Shown: piece by piece, positions 35,560-46,727 of the stretch
Numbering within the stretch: the stretch's first letter is position 1
Layout of the letters: every line of letters begins with the position of its first letter
Source: Dermatemys mawii
Taxonomy: Eukaryota; Chordata; Testudines; Dermatemydidae
Length of the DNA: 64,000 bases
Direction: 5' to 3'
Assembly (NCBI GenBank): GCA_007922305.1
Contig: ML677333.1
Span: forward strand, 12,750,541-12,814,540
Made by a program: the position numbers and the translations under genes
The notes under the pieces: model-generated
Told to the model about the DNA's origin: nothing
The model's input: only the letters and a program-made list of their open reading frames with translations
Databases searched by the model: none

Positions 35560-36520
35560 AAGTTACACTATTATTAGTAATCATTTGTATTATATTACTG
35601 CCAGTAGCCCCAGCTGGGATTAGAACCTGCATTGTGCTAGATGTTTGCAAACATATAGTAAGAGAGAGCCCTTGCCCTGAAGAAATTAGTCTAAATGGAT
35701 AAGACAGACAACAGATGGGAGGTGTGACGGAGTCAGACCAGAAGGATATAGGAGAGTGCTGGAAGGCAAGTATATTAGTCTGAGGATGTGCAGGTCCCTG
35801 TTCCCTGGATAGCCAAACAAAGGCTACTGCAGGCCAATCAAGACACCTGGGGCCAATTAAGAACCTTCTAGAAAGGAGTAGAAACAGCTAGCCTAATTGG
35901 GACACCTGAAGCCGATCAGGGACTGGCTGAAACCAGATAAAAACCTCCCAGTTAGTCAGGTGGGTGTGGGTGCCAGGAGCTGTGGAAGGAAGTTATGCTG
36001 TTGGTGAGACTGAGTGTTGGACAACATATCATACTGAAGGAAGGAGGCCCTGAGGTAAGGTGAAGTGGAGTTTGAAGAAGCGGGGACTGCTGTGGGGAAG
36101 TAGCCCAGGGAATTGTATTGTGTTTTGTGCCTAAAAGGTCAGCCATCTTAGCTGATACTATTAGGATCCCTGGGCTGGAGTCTGGAGTAGAGGGCGGGCC
36201 TGGGCTCCCCCCTTTTCCATCTTCCATACTGGCCTGTGATGAAGGTAACTCACTAGGTGGTGACTCTTGCCAATTATACTGAGAAAGGGAGATCACTCTG
36301 GGGCCTAGATGAGTTTCTGAGGCCCCTAAATCTGCCAGGAAGCACAGGACCCACAAGTACAGACTTGGAGCTTTGTCACAGAGGGTAAACTGAGGCAGAG
36401 AGAGAGGTGAAGTGGTTATCCCAAACTTATGCAACAAGTTAGGGGCAGAACCAGGACTAGAACCCTGCTCAAGTCCTAGTCATCTGACCTACCCAGGGGG
36501 CTCTGCTGTCCTACTTTTAA
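35560..36520 (+). repeat. Old amniote repeat, split by a Gypsy-type LTR
   Basis: The left part is 'gggattagaacctgcattg', 'gtgctagatgtttgcaaaca' and 'ggataagacagacaacag'. The right part (36381-36520) is 'gggtaaactgaggcagagag', 'ggcagaaccaggactagaa'. Joining them gives one continuous copy of a widespread repeat. Confidence 0.65.
35723..36380 (+). mobile_element. Solo LTR (658 bp), 4-bp TSD
   Basis: It starts TGTGACGGAGTCAGACCAG and ends GAGCTTTGTCACA, so TG...CA with TGTGAC/GTCACA ends. The 4-bp sequence GAGG is at 35719-35722 and again at 36381-36384. A TATA-like 'ccagataaaaacc' lies near 35933 in plus orientation. The long minus-strand frame at 35952-36437 (161 codons) runs through the LTR and has no motif. 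Probably a Ty3/Gypsy LTR. Confidence 0.82.
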
Positions 36521-36540
36521 ACATAGCTATATTTTTAAAA

Positions 36541-36605
36541 ATCAGAGAGGTAGCTGTTTTAGTCTGGATTTGCAGAAGCGACAAAGAGTCCTGTGGTCCA
36601 CAGGA
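36541..36605 (+). repeat. Fragment of the foldback family
   Basis: The sequence 'atcagagaggtagctgtttt' and 'gcgacaaagagtcctgtgg' matches the first 65 bases of the element at 10937-11235, ending at the palindrome 'cctgtggtccacagg'. The rest of the element is missing. Confidence 0.75.
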
Positions 36606-38404
36606 TTCTATATCTTTAAGAATTGTTAATATTCCAGATATCAGACTAACTATCAGACAGGTTGGCTAACAGGTCCTCTGAATTGGCTTTTGTAGAATAC
36701 ATATGGAGTTGCCTCCCTGGCATCTTGAGGGGACTGCTAGACAGGAGTAGAAAACATCATCCTGTGATCCCACTCATGGTGTGGGTTTTCTCTTGGTAGC
36801 TTATGCCAAACACCTGCTACAATTTGACTGTACGAGCTACCTGAAGTAATTCGTATAAGGCATTCTATTTATATTCTGGGAGATAGACTCTAGAATATGC
36901 TGATTAACCTTTTCACACCTCTTTATAAAGTACACCCTCTGGAAATAAATCTTGGAGACACAAGTAATTTATAGTATTGAAAATAATCAGCCTTGTCTCC
37001 AACAGCAGCAGAGGTCTGTTCTCCAATTAATATGTATGCACTGAAGTTAGAGAATATATTCTAACTTCATATTTGCCCTGAAACAATTTTGTTTGCATGT
37101 TTAAATTCTATATTTCCCATTATTTTCTCTCTCCCTTCCCCCCCACACTTTCTTTTTTTGTTTTGTTTTTAATTTCCTGTCTGTTGACATTTGGAACTAA
37201 ATGTAAATCTCTTAAATAAAAAATATCACCCATCTTGAGATGGTCAAGGTGATGGACTTGTCACCTCTGGAAAATGCTTTCCATTTCTCTGCAGATTTAG
37301 TGATAAACCATGCTGCAGAAATTATGATCAGAGATTATTTTGTAGCTATCCACCTCTTGAAGAGATTAGACAGGAGACTATCTAAAGGCAAAAAATCCAG
37401 TGTCAGTCACAGATGGAAAAACATGATTTCTATTTAGTTAATCCTCTTAATCTTTGGCAGGTTTATTCTTGAAGGTAGATTTTACCCGTTTCCAATTAGG
37501 ATGCTGAAACAGAAGCTGACTTTCTTTTAGCTTGTAAAACTTAAAAGTCAGTATCTTGCCCGTATCTAAGTTACAGTGTGTCTGCAATTTAAATTTTTAA
37601 AATATAAAAGAAAATAAATGGAGTGCGGCAAGTTTATGCCATTACCACCAGATTATGGACCTGAACCAGTGCCAGCTGGCATCAATGGAAGTGTTCCCAT
37701 TATCTCCACTGGAGTTTGAATCTGGCCTGTGGTGGTGTTTTTCCTGCAATACCCATATCAAATTGTTCATATTAGCTAATGAGTGTAGTGAAAACACTGG
37801 GATGTTGGTTATGTGTGAAAGTGCCCTTGACTCCCTGGTAGGAATGGACCCCAAAAATTTGTTTTGCTGACCGTAGGTTCAAATTGTACTCACCTCCATT
37901 TTCTTTTCTGGCAGGGAAATTCTGTTAAAATGTACTGTAATTAAAATAAATAAAACAGAGTGTTTCTTTGAAGGTACAGTTGAGCCCAGAACACAATGTT
38001 CAGAAGCAGAGTTGGTGTCCAGTGCACCCAAAGTTCAGGGTGGTTTGGTAGGGTGTTCTTATTTAGCCCACTACATAACTAAGATTAAGTAGTGCATGTG
38101 ATTCCTGCTCTTGCTCCAGATTTAAGGAGGGTTTGGAATTGGTATTCCAGTTCAAGCCCTTTTCTACTTAAAGAGGTTTGTGTGTGGTGCTCTCCTTCTG
38201 CCCCTGCTCCATTTCTATATTCCTTTTCTTTTTCTCCTTTCATTTCTCTTTTGTTCCCTTTATGCATTACTTTCATCCTCTTACTGCATCATTTATTTCC
38301 ACTTTCTTCCTGTGTGTTCTTGTAGTCTCTCTTTCACTTTACTATTTTGTTCCTCAGTACTTCACATCTCTTTCCCGCTGTCCTTTGCTTCCTAATGGAG
38401 TAAC
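36606..38404. other. No recognised feature
   Basis: Includes a pyrimidine-rich patch (37130-37170 and 38190-38340) that creates three overlapping frames of 71-81 codons without motifs. Confidence 0.45.
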
Positions 38405-39268
38405 TGTAATCCACACCATGTAGAGTCAAGCATAGGAGTTTATTACGCACAATGCTGGCGGAGTGTCACTTGCTTATTAGGCTCAGAGACAATGCAGAAT
38501 AATTAATTACAATAGATTACATATATAACTCACTGGGCAGAGAGAAGCAAAGGGGATGGTTTTTCCCAAGCCCTGGATAGGTTCTAGCAGCAAGACAAGA
38601 TAAGCGCAATAAGACAATGGTTTAAAAGATTACATAATGGCTCTACCCATGGCCAACATTAACATTTTGCTGACACACGGATAATTACCCCCCAAACTAT
38701 GTCTATTAAAGTGTATAGGGTAAATTCTAATTTTGAGGTCTAGTGGAATGAGGTAGCAGTTCTCCCAGTTGACCAAGAGCTGCATTTCTGGAGATTTAAA
38801 CACGAAGGCAGTAATTAATACTTAACAATAACAATTATTTATAAGTTTACCCTTGCATTTCTGTGGGCTATGATTAGCATTTATCTGAGAGAGGATGGTG
38901 TCATAACTCATGTCAATCATATTAGGCCTCTCCCCAAACTTTATCTGGGATCTGAGGGCTTTTCTACCACTATCTCTTCCCTGCATTAGGGAGTTAACTT
39001 TGAGGCCTTTCTCAGTGCTTCATGTGTCTGTAACTTGCAATAAGGACGCCCTATTACATTCTGAGTTATGCTGACTCCGCTCACTGATTTGAAACACACA
39101 CAAGGTTATCTGTTTACTCCAGCTTTCTCTTCACCATGTATTATTCTCTGTTAGCTGACCCTCATGCCCAGGCCAAGCTGTGGACTCCAGGCCTATATGA
39201 AAAGTTCTTAGCAGAAACTGCAGTTAAGATCTTACATCCACAGATAATGGATTTTGGCCTTCACTAAC
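38405..39268 (-). mobile_element. LTR-like repeat, copy 2 (uninterrupted)
   Basis: This is the paralogue of 1396-2843. It runs from 'tgtaatccacacca' through 'gagtcaagcataggagttt' and 'gctcagagacaatgcag' to 'gataatggattttggcc'. Near 39150 it contains 'ctctgttagctgacc', the site that holds a hAT element in copy 1. Antisense AATAAA (tttatt) suggests a minus-strand LTR. Confidence 0.6.
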
Positions 39269-39475
39269 TCCCCCCATCAATCTCCCCCTATTCCCTTCTT
39301 TGATTGTCCTGTCAACCTCTTCTCCAGCCTGTCTTTTTCTCCACCTTATCTTCCCCACAGTGACCCATAAAGTCTCCCTCTTGTAAAAACTAAGGGTACA
39401 ATCCTGAAAACACTTAAGACAGCAGTTGAACCACTCTTGTGCTTAAAGCTAAGGATGTGCATAATTATTTGCTCT

Positions 39476-39605
39476 CAGAGGGGTAGCCATGTTAGTCTGT
39501 ATCCACAAAAACAACAAGGAGTCAGATTCGCAGAGGTCCAGGCTGGCATATTTGATAGCAAGTACCAGTACGGTAAACACTTAAACAGCAAGGAGTCCGG
39601 GGGCA
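39476..39605 (+). repeat. Foldback-family fragment with a 74-bp insert or duplication
   Basis: It starts 'agaggggtagccatgttag', 'tctgtatccacaaaaac', which is the left end of a relative of the 10937 foldback. A 9-bp 'caaggagtc' at 39515-39523 recurs at 39589-39597 (74-bp period). This suggests a short insertion flanked by a 9-bp duplication. Confidence 0.6.
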
Positions 39606-40311
39606 CTATAAAAAGAGGGTGGCAAAGAACCCCAAGTTATCTGTCACCTAATAAGACAAAGGAACTGAGCACCTTGGGGTTTGTGGGAGATGCTGACCAC
39701 GGGGAGGTCAGCCATCTTGCAGGAAGGAGCAGTGGTAAGAATCTGACCTTGAACCAAGACTGTATTTGTGTTAAGTCGTAATCACTAGGAAGTGTATTTT
39801 TACTTTTGTTTGTAACCCTTTCTAACTTGATTCCTTTTACCTGGTATAATGTAAAATCCTATCTCCCTTTGTTCATAAACTTGTTTACTTTTAATCTAAA
39901 GCAACGCTGTGCTGTGTTTAGATTGTAGTGATTGTTAACTCCAGTTAATTTGGCAAACTGCTGGATATTGATCCTTTAGGAGAGCAAACAAACCTCCTTA
40001 TTCCACTGAAAGATCTGGGAAAGAGCTGGACATTGCAGAGCACATCATCTTAAGAAGACTGGGGACTGAGAGTTTGTTGGAGTCACTTGGCAAGTAGTAA
40101 CCAAGGCTGTTGGATATGAGAGTGGGGTATATCAGGCAGGCTGCTGAAATCAAAGTTACTGAACCAGAGCTGCTTAACACTCAGACACTCAGTGCTGGCT
40201 GTTAGTGTCCAGCTGTGAGCCACAGCAGTAGAGCATTTAAAATAGCCAGCATTACAGGGCAGGCAGTGACGCACCATCTCACTGGTCTGGATTGCACCAC
40301 AAAATATGACA
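39606..40311 (+). mobile_element. ERV-type LTR, 3' portion
   Basis: The block 'gtgggagatgctgaccacg', 'ggtcagccatcttgcagga', then 'gttcataaacttgtttac' (polyadenylation-signal region) and the end 'ctggattgcaccac...atgaca' matches a common turtle ERV LTR from memory. The 5' start and target duplication are not clear. Confidence 0.55.
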
Positions 40312-42267
40312 CTATTACTTAAAACTGGCCTGTACTATGCAGTTTGTAGATGTAAATAACTTATTTTCTTTCTATGGCATATATTTTAATAGTCTAATTA
40401 GCTAACATGTACTTTTTTCAACCAGCAGACTAGTCTTCCTCTGGGTCACTTCAGGGGATGAAATAGTTAACAATGAAAGTAATTAGGGGGTGCATTTAGG
40501 GGAGTACATCTGGCAGCAAAAATTTGCTATTATTATCTACTAAATATAATCTGTAATACGTTGTGCAGGTACCATTCATTATATGCTTTCTGTAAACATT
40601 CCTTTCATGGTCTCTATTTGTCTGGCAAATACAGCGTAGCATTGTATGCTGCAAGATCCTTCATAGATATCTAAGCTTGTAGAAAAAAATGATTGTATAA
40701 TATATTGCATTGTTGAGAAATTGTGGTCATGTGAGTAAGACAATCATACATGAAAGGGGCAGAATTAGGGCTACTCTGAAAGTGTTTTTTGTATGAACTT
40801 TCCAAAGAAAGAGAAAAGGAGAGTGAGCTTCACATTCCAGGGCTGTGAGTTCTTGAAATACTTAGCTGAAATACTTAGGCATTATGAGATCACACTTGTA
40901 GCATGCACTGTTGGAGAGCTGGATGAGGGACCATTTCTTGTGCATTCGTTAGAGAGGGCCATGGAGATGGTGTGAGGCACGGCCATTACTATATTTGAAA
41001 ATGGTTTTAAACACCATAAAAAGCAATAGTTTTATCTGATCCTTAGTGTCATTTGACCTACATTGTTTAGATAACCTCTGTCATCTTGCCTTGAAAAGGA
41101 ACTGTATAGGATATACAAGTGAATAGAGTGTACCATTTTTTTAAATAAATGGCAAATGTGTGAAAACAATATTCAGAAAGTCATATCTCAGAGTCAACTC
41201 AGGGTTTCAACCACTTGAAGCAAACTGAGTAACATGGAGTTTACAGTTTGTGGGGTTTGGGAAGGGTGGTCTTCTGAATGCCCTGAACACACTTTAAAGA
41301 CCCCATGGCATTTTGCTTGAGAGGAGGGTTTGCATTGTCCTTGGTCAGAAAAGACCTTTTTAGGTTGTTGTGTAGCATGCTTTGCACTGGCCCTTTGCCA
41401 TCTGAAGGGAGGTGTATTTTAGCAGTCCCCTTTGCATGGTGTATGATTTCTTTAAGTGCTTTAGGACCCTTGCCAATGGAAAACACTACATGAAGCTAGA
41501 ATATTATCCTTGTAACCTTGTCATTCAGCTTGCTGTGTCTATTTCCTTTCTTTCTCTGCCATATCCACCTGACACCCTTTCCTCTGGTAAATGATTTTCT
41601 GAATATAAGAATGGTGGGTATTTTTTGTTTTGTTTTCTTGAAGGCAGCACCTCTGCTCCTGAATTTACCTTCAGAACTCGCATATCTGGGCGGTTCTCTT
41701 CCAGCAGGTTTGCTTTTTGTCTTAATTTTAAATGTTAAAAGCCAAATCTGAATATTTATAGTGATTTTGATTCAGATATAATAGTAACTCAAAGCAAAGT
41801 TTGGGCTAGTGTGTGGGTGGCTGTTTAAAGCTTGCTAATTTCCATTTCAGAGTGCTACCCACACAGAATATTTTAGTGGCACTTGAAGAGCCCATCTTCC
41901 CTCTTAATTTCAGTTTAAACTTGGTCAAAAATTTAACATAAAAAACCCTTTCAAGGTTTTAAAGACCTTTGTGTCTTTTATTTCCTCAAAGACCCAGTGT
42001 CAGAACAGCCCTCTGGCCAAGAGACTAGACGGGTGGAACATCTCAGTGTGATATCCACTGGATTAGTCAGGGAAGGGATGGGATCACTAAAGCAGCTCCA
42101 GAGACCCTCTTCCCCAGGAACTGTTTGTGTTGCTTCCACAGTTCTTCCAGGTAATGGCAAGTAAAGCAAATGAGAGAACCTACAATAAACTATCATATAA
42201 CAAATCTAGTCAGCCTATGGATGTTGCTGCTGCAGGACATCATGGTCATATTGTATGGCAACTTGAT
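40312..42267. other. No recognised feature
   Basis: Mostly AT-rich unique-looking DNA with small motif-free frames. Confidence 0.45.
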
Positions 42268-42362
42268 TTCATAGATGATAAAGCCAGAAGGGGAACCACT
42301 GTGATCATCTAGTCTGAACTCATGTATAACACAAGCCCATAGAACTTCCCCAACATAATTGC
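42268..42362 (-). mobile_element. CR1 LINE 3' tail, antisense
   Basis: The segment 'catagatgataaagccaga', 'gatcatctagtctgaactc' and 'tagaacttccccaacataa' is the reverse complement of a CR1 3' end, cut at about 42362 next to Gypsy sequence. Confidence 0.8.
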
Positions 42363-42399
42363 TGGTAACCAGATCATGACTCTCCTAAACCGCGTCACT

Positions 42400-44205
42400 A
42401 ATCACTAGATCCAGACAATTGGTCAATCTCTGCTGGTAGAAGAATTGAGCTCACCTGAGTGGGCTGCTTACCTCCAGGTGACTAACCAAGCATGCAAAGA
42501 TCTAGTTGCACAATTAGCCACTGAGATACAACTGTTGTGGGAGCAGGAGAGCCAACTCTATACCAAGACCACAACCCTGTAGGCATGTATCCACCCCGAG
42601 CAGGGTCCCTCAGTACTCCTGCTGGAACAATTTGATGATAATAGTCAGCAATCCCAGGGCTCTATGAATTAGTGTCCGCTTCAGTTCTTATGCCATCCCC
42701 AGGCCTATGCCTCTGCCCAAGCCAAAGCAGGTCTGGTAGTCTACTGCCTGGGGAATCATTGAATCAAGCTTCCACTTTATGGAGGGCAATAGTCTGATAC
42801 CATCAAAACTGGGATACTTTTTTTTCAGTCAATATCAATTTATGACGACCCTCATCATTCCCCCCCTTGGCAGAAGCTTCTTTAAGGAAGCTTCAGCAGA
42901 GATGGCGTACCATTACCTTTTCTGTGGTGCACTTCTGCTGTCTTATTGCAGACACTGATGGAGTCTGTGGGAGGAAATTGAGGATGAGTTGGCCTGGGTA
43001 GAAGGTCCTGCAAGCCCGCGTGCTTTCATCAACCTTGCAAGAACAGAGAGAAGAAAAGAGAATCCCTTCAACCATCCCATCTCCCTGCATGTCCATTAAC
43101 ATGCACCTGGCTTATTTAACCAGTGCAGATAGACCTAGCCTGCCAGCAGCTTGGCCCCAAAGAAAAGGAATGGTGTTGAAAATACTGTTTGTGTTTCTAC
43201 TGTGGCAGATCCAGCCATTCTATACCCTCTTGTCCTGTACAAATTCCAAAGAACTTTGGAAATTAACTGGCCAAGTGTGGTAATGGGGACCGTCCTGGAC
43301 CTAAAGTCAAAAGAAGTCCCTGAGCTCAGAACGTTGGCTTTAACCACCACATGCACCCAACTCCCCAGGAAGTTCTCCCACCTGCAAGTATCGATCCAAT
43401 TGCTTGTCCCTGGAGAGACCCAACAGATCCCAATGCAGCAGGCCCTGATTGATTCAGGGGCAACCAACAATTTTATAGATGTTGCACTGGCCCGTACTCT
43501 GCAAAACCTTTTTCAGCCTAAGGCAACTGCTGATGTAACTGAGACTGATGGCTCTCACTGCTCTCGGGACCTGTATTTCAGGAGATGGTCCCGTGGAAGT
43601 TATTGTCCAGGAGCACAGAAAATATTTCAGTTTGGGGTGATACACTCTCCACACTTTTGGCTGATCCTTGGGATCTCCTTACTACATCTCCATAATCTCC
43701 TCATCCACTGATGAAGACAGAAAATTAGTTTCCCAATGCAATTTTGCCAGTGACACTGCCAGGGATTTACCAATGTTGAGCTACCCTCCAGCCTAAAGGA
43801 ATGTCAGGCAAGAGCAGCTGCCCAGGCATGTAAACCCTCGGAGCCCATCACAGAACTCCTCTATAAATTCCGGCAGTTCACTGGTATGTTTGGTGGGGAG
43901 GGAGGCAGATATTTTTTCCTTGCACCAAGGCTATGATTGCCCAATAGATTTTCTGCTGGGAGTACAGACTTGTTCTGGGTGAATCTATACTATGTTGGAG
44001 CCCATCTTGTCGGCCCTATGAGATTATCTCCAAGAAAACCTACCTAAAGGGTTCATTCACAAATCAAGACCGCTGGCCAGAGCACCAGTCCTCTTTGATG
44101 AGAAGAAAGATGGTGGCCACCAGCACTGTGTAAATTACTGAGTCTTGAATCAAATCACAATCAGGAACTGATACCCACTTCCCTTATTTTGCCTATCTTA
44201 AAATT
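42400..44205 (+). pseudogene. Ty3/Gypsy sushi-type element: gag, protease and start of RT
   Basis: Pieces appear in the expected order on the plus strand. Near 42640-42770 a gag capsid part reads C-P-L-Q-F-L-C-H-P-Q-A-Y-A. Near 42840-42985 there are D-D-P-H-like and A-D-T-D-like capsid motifs. The 186-aa frame 43151-43711 holds an aspartic protease with A-L-I-D-S-G-A-T-N-N-F-I-D (catalytic D-S-G) at about residues 99-111. Near 43670 is the G-x-x-L-L-x-L-H-N segment that follows protease. At 44005-44180 is the RT start (K-G-F-I, S-R-P-L-A-R-A-P-V-L-F, K-K-D-G). There are many stops and frameshifts, and the rest of pol is absent. This lineage is the source of domesticated vertebrate RTL/PEG10 genes, but this copy is plainly dead. 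Confidence 0.85.
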
Positions 44206-44309
44206 TCCATTGGGATATTCAGTTTTATCCCAGGTCTCACTCTGAGTGAGGATGCCAATCTGCATACTCTGAAAGTAAGAGGGAGCCTTGCCATCCTTCT
44301 TTATAGATA

Positions 44310-44782
44310 GGGCCCTACCGAATTCATGGTACATTTTGGTCAATTTCATGGTCATAGGATTTTAAAAATCATACTTTCATGGTTTCAGATATTTAAATCT
44401 GAAATTTCATCCTGTTGTAACCATGGGGGTCCTGACCCAAAAAGGAGCTATGCATGGGGGGAGCATTGAAAGGCTATTGGAGAGGGGGGGTCATGGTATT
44501 GCCACCCTTACTTCTGTGCTCTTGCTGGCGGCTCCCAACCAGCAGCCGTGGACCTACTTGAAGTTCCCAGAGAGGAGTCTGACCCGGCCGCGGGAGGGCC
44601 CCTGCAGGGAAAGAGGAAGTCCTGTCCCTCCCGAGCCTGGCTGGGACTAGCATCTGGAGATGGGTGCATGGCAAGAACCCCCAGGCCCTGCCCCTCCCCT
44701 ACACTAGTCAGATTTCATGGGTGAGACAAGATTTCATGGGTGGGGGGTGTCAGATTTCACAGTCCATGATGTGTTTTTTAGA
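44310..44782 (+). mobile_element. hAT-like element, right end missing
   Basis: It begins TAGGGCCCTACCGAATTCATGG just before 44310, then 'gtcaatttcatggtcatag' and 'aaatctgaaatttcat'. Its interior is GC-rich, and it closes with 'gatttcacagtccatgatgtg'. The expected terminal TAGGGCCCTA repeat at the right is absent, so the copy is truncated before the DIRS segment. Confidence 0.65.
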
Positions 44783-44871
44783 CTCAGGAATATTAAATCT
44801 TACAGGGCTTCTCATAGGCTTTTTGTTTCTTTTTCAGACTGAAGGGATAACCGATTTCCACTGAAAGATTA

Positions 44872-45500
44872 TTGAAATGGATTGTGGGATGCATCTTAGC
44901 TAGTTTTAAAGCTTCCGGAGTGCATCCCCCTCCTATGGTAACTGTTGATTCCCCTAGGGGTCAACCCACCTCTATAGCCTTGCTTAAGATCATATCCTTC
45001 ATGGATATTTGCAAGGCCACCACCTGGTCCTTCATACACGTATTTTCATGTCACTATCTTATTGTGTCTGCTTCCAGGGCAGATGCAGCATTCAGTGAGG
45101 CTGATCTTCGATCTGTCCTAGATCTGACTCCTCAGCATCCTGCCCACTTTGAGGAACAGCTTGGAAAATCTCCTGATACGGAGCACCCCTCTGGACAGTA
45201 ACTCAAAGATGAAGGAGAAGTTACTTACCTGTATAGTAACTGGTGTTCTTCGAGATGTTTTTCTCCCTACAGGGACTGCACTATCCCCACCTCCTTCCCC
45301 TCTCCTTCAGAGCCTTTTCTTGAGACTGTGTGTGGTTGAAAAGGAACTGTTTTATAATGCTCCACCTTCCCAGAGTACGGGAGTGTGTAGAACACAGGTA
45401 TAAACCTCTGATCAAGAGAGCATGGGGGGGTACAAATCTTGATGTGATACACCCATCAAGAGAGCATGGGGGGGTACAAATCTTGATGTGATACACCCAT
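44872..45500 (+). pseudogene. DIRS-type retrotransposon: tyrosine recombinase end and 3' region
   Basis: Frame 44872-45201 encodes the C-terminal part of a tyrosine recombinase. The order is as in DIRS: a D-S-P-R-G segment where active enzymes have H-S-T-R-G, then I-C-K-A-T-T-W-S-F-I-H, then H-Y and S-R-A-D-A-A-F. The catalytic histidine is replaced by aspartate; the arginine is kept. After the stop come the DIRS 3' motifs 'gttacttacctgtatagt' and 'ggtgttcttcgagatgt', which belong to the inverted terminal region. Reverse transcriptase and RNase H are missing. Confidence 0.8.
45411..45500. repeat. 44-bp perfect tandem duplication
   Basis: A 44-bp unit starting 'atcaagagagcatggg' occupies 45411-45454 and again 45455-45498, identical apart from the flanks. 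It lies in the DIRS 3' region. Confidence 0.97.
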
Positions 45501-45557
45501 AGGGACAAAACATCTTGAACAACTCTAGTTACCATACAGATAAGTTACCTTTTCTTT

Positions 45558-46048
45558 TTAAGCAAAAAATATTGAGCTCCTTGAATCTATCATTATAAGG
45601 CATATTTGCAATCCTTTAATTTTTCTTGTGGCTCTTCTTTGAACCCTCTGCAATCGCCCCCATTCTTCTTGAATTGTAGACACCAGAATTGAACACATTA
45701 TTTCAGTCATGGTCACACAAGTGCCAAATACAGAGATAAAATAATCTCCCAGTTCTGACTTCAGATTCCCCTGACTATATATCCAAAGATCACATTAGCA
45801 CTTTTGACCACAGCATTGCACTAGAAGCTCATGTGTAGGTGATCATCCACTAGGACCCCCAAATCTTTTTCAGAATCATTGTTTCTCATGATAGAGTCCC
45901 TCATCCTGAGAGTATGGCCTGCATCCTTTCTTCCTAGATGTATTACTTTACCTTGGGCTGTATTAAAACTTGTATTGTTATGCCTGGCTTCTGCAGTGAA
46001 CCAGATCACTTTCTGTCAGTTGACTTGTCCTCTTTATTATTTTAAAAA
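45558..46048 (-). pseudogene. CR1 LINE C-terminal ORF2 fragment
   Basis: This antisense CR1 copy runs from the 'ttgagctccttgaatctatc' C-terminal end to the region around D-S-I-M-R-N-N-D-S-E-K-D-L-G-V-L-V-D-D (45821-46009). Several frameshifts are present. Confidence 0.88.
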
Positions 46049-46275
46049 AGGAGTTGGATAATTTTATGACCAATAACAGCATTTGGAATTATGTATAATA
46101 AGATTACACATGCTATCACATCTCACACTTCAGAGTATATGGTGATTATTGTAAGGCTCAGGAAAGAATTGTATCCCCCTATATCTAGTATTACAAACTG
46201 TCAGATGCATTATGGGTTTGCTCCTCTTTATGTATTGGTTCACTGCCAGAGGCAGGCTACTGGACCAATTATCTG
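46049..46275 (+). mobile_element. CR1 LINE 3' UTR fragment, plus strand
   Basis: The block 'aaaggagttggataatttta', 'tgaccaataacagcattt' and 'atcacatctcacacttcaga' matches the 3' UTR of a reptile CR1 subfamily, abutting the antisense CR1 head to head. Confidence 0.6.
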
Positions 46276-46727
46276 ATCTATTACATTTTTGTGAATGAAT
46301 AAGGGAAGCTGGAGAATCCCATTCTGAGCCCTTGCATGGAAGTCCTAATATTTTTTATTCTTTCTAAATTCTCTATAAGATGTTCAGTCTCAAATCTGGA
46401 ATGTAAAACTCTTTATATATTTACTATAAATATTTACTGAATCTGGTTGAGTGCCCATCATAGAATCTGGGCACCTTTTCAAACAAAATATTGAACTCTG
46501 AACCAGCATTAGCCCTAAAAGTCAACCTAAAAGCAGCACAGACTGCTAGAATACAGAAACTGGCAATGCTGCTTCTAACACTATCTCTGATTTCCCCTTT
46601 CTGCATCCGCTTAGATTCCATCTATACTGTTTTTACTATGAAAACAGAAAAGTGTCTTAACACAGATTAAAAATGGTTCCTGCCATTGTGTTTTAAACAT
46701 GATTTGCTGGGGTGATGCATGCACAAG
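46276..46727. other. No recognised feature
   Basis: AT-rich DNA between CR1 and the solo LTR. Confidence 0.45.

Noticed and set aside
35952..36437. 161-codon minus-strand open frame
   Set aside because: It crosses the right boundary of a solo LTR into an unrelated old repeat, so it cannot be an ancestral gene.
43020..43470. Open frames antisense or in alternative frame to the Gypsy protease
   Set aside because: The 186-aa plus-strand frame carries the D-S-G motif; the others are shadows.
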